Below, in pieces: positions 4,906 to 5,438 of a stretch of 5,438 nt of DNA. This DNA is from Gammaproteobacteria bacterium (GTDB lineage Bacteria; Pseudomonadota; Gammaproteobacteria; Pseudomonadales; Oleiphilaceae), in the NCBI GenBank assembly GCA_029268325.1, contig JAJUGC010000180.1, positions 1 to 5,438 of the forward strand, in the 5' to 3' direction. Position 1 is the stretch's first letter; each line of letters opens with the position of its first letter. A program made the position numbers and the translations under genes. The notes under the pieces were generated by a model. That model did no database searches. It saw only the letters and a list, made by a program, of their open reading frames with translations, and was not told the origin of the DNA.

Positions 4906-5438
4906 TTAGAAGTGGATCGTAAAGCCCGCTATCAAGCCATCGTTCAGCGTGATATAGGAGGCGTGCTCCAGGTCGACCCGAACTTCCCGATAGCCCAGAT
5001 ACACATCGGCATTCTGGATAATCCGGTAGGTCAGGTTGGCATCCCAGCGATAGAAGTGGTCCGCATCGCCAAATGAGGTGATAGAGGGAGCATAGTAGGC
5101 GCTCAGGTTGACGCCCAGGCCTGGGACTGTTGGGATATTGATCCGGGTGAAGCCACCAATGCCGATGGCGCCGCCGTCGACGGGATCTTCGTCGAACCAG
5201 TTAAACTGCGCACCGATGCCGACGGTGGTGGGCAGGTTGCCGATAGCAGTTCTACCCCGGGCATGAAAGTCCAGATTGGCGATATGGGTACCGCCTTCCT
5301 GGTAAATATAACCGGCGCCAAAATCGATGCTGCGGTTGGCTGGAGTGATGGTAACACTAGCGTTGGCGCTATCATCGCTCAGGTTGAGGTCGAACTCGGA
5401 AGCCTGGCTACCGGTCGCTGCGACCATAAGAGCCAAAC
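4906..5438 (-). CDS. YfaZ-family outer-membrane beta-barrel protein, 5' end cut off
   Basis: The 176 residues visible include the tail of a signal peptide, LALMVAATGSQA, with a probable cleavage after SQA. The true start lies beyond the right edge, and the in-frame TTG at 5436 and ATG at 5427 are internal. The mature part matches the YfaZ family (PF07437): an opening SEFDLNLSDDSANASV, a run of alternating hydrophobic strands with Gly turns, PTTVGIGAQF (about 69-78), then YYAPSITSFGDADHFYRWDANLTYRI split over 114-139, and ADVYLGYREVRVDL (143-156). It ends in GFTIHF, with the terminal phenylalanine and alternating pattern that the Bam machinery recognises, so it should be an outer-membrane barrel of about 165 mature residues, near the size of E. 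coli YfaZ. The family's role is not well established. A terminator-like stem follows, so it is probably separate from the lipoprotein gene. Confidence 0.88.
   Translation of the reverse strand, partial: LALMVAATGSQASEFDLNLSDDSANASVTITPANRSIDFGAGYIYQEGGTHIANLDFHARGRTAIGNLPTTVGIGAQFNWFDEDPVDGGAIGIGGFTRINIPTVPGLGVNLSAYYAPSITSFGDADHFYRWDANLTYRIIQNADVYLGYREVRVDLEHASYITLNDGLIAGFTIHF

Overview
The window looks like chromosomal DNA from a Gram-negative, moderate-GC bacterium. The evidence is an outer-membrane beta-barrel with a C-terminal phenylalanine, a lipobox lipoprotein, and a YfaZ-family protein. A marine-type gammaproteobacterium (broadly the Marinobacter, Alcanivorax or Ketobacter kind) is my best guess, but that is an inference from protein style and no marker gene confirms it. 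There are no mobile-element genes, tRNAs, rRNAs or CRISPR arrays.

All four genes lie on the minus strand. In transcription order, from right to left, they are: (1) a YfaZ-family outer-membrane protein, cut at its 5' end by the right edge; (2) a large (773-residue) predicted outer-membrane lipoprotein of no recognised family; (3) a class I SAM-dependent methyltransferase of 225 residues; (4) a DUF2156/LPG_synthase_C (phosphatidylglycerol lysyltransferase C-terminal domain type) protein, cut at its 3' end by the left edge. The fourth gene has no internal stop and a clear start and ribosome binding site.

The gaps are unusually long. The lipoprotein and YfaZ genes are 386 bases apart. That gap holds a terminator-like stem after the YfaZ gene, overlapping dyads, a repeated 12-base word, a candidate promoter, and a potentially structured leader of about 180 bases. 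The lipoprotein and methyltransferase genes are 499 bases apart, with a long perfect hairpin after the lipoprotein gene and an operator-like inverted repeat before the methyltransferase gene. The methyltransferase and DUF2156 genes are 106 bases apart, with a perfect 11-bp inverted repeat between them.

The window probably holds at least three transcription units: YfaZ; the lipoprotein; and the methyltransferase with the DUF2156 protein, possibly attenuated between the two. The last pair is the most suggestive functionally. A soluble aminoacyl-transferase-type domain beside a methyltransferase could modify a membrane lipid or another small acceptor, but the sequence does not prove a shared substrate. 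I do not see a clear new multi-gene system. The best leads are this pair, the orphan lipoprotein, and the repeated and dyad elements upstream of the lipoprotein.
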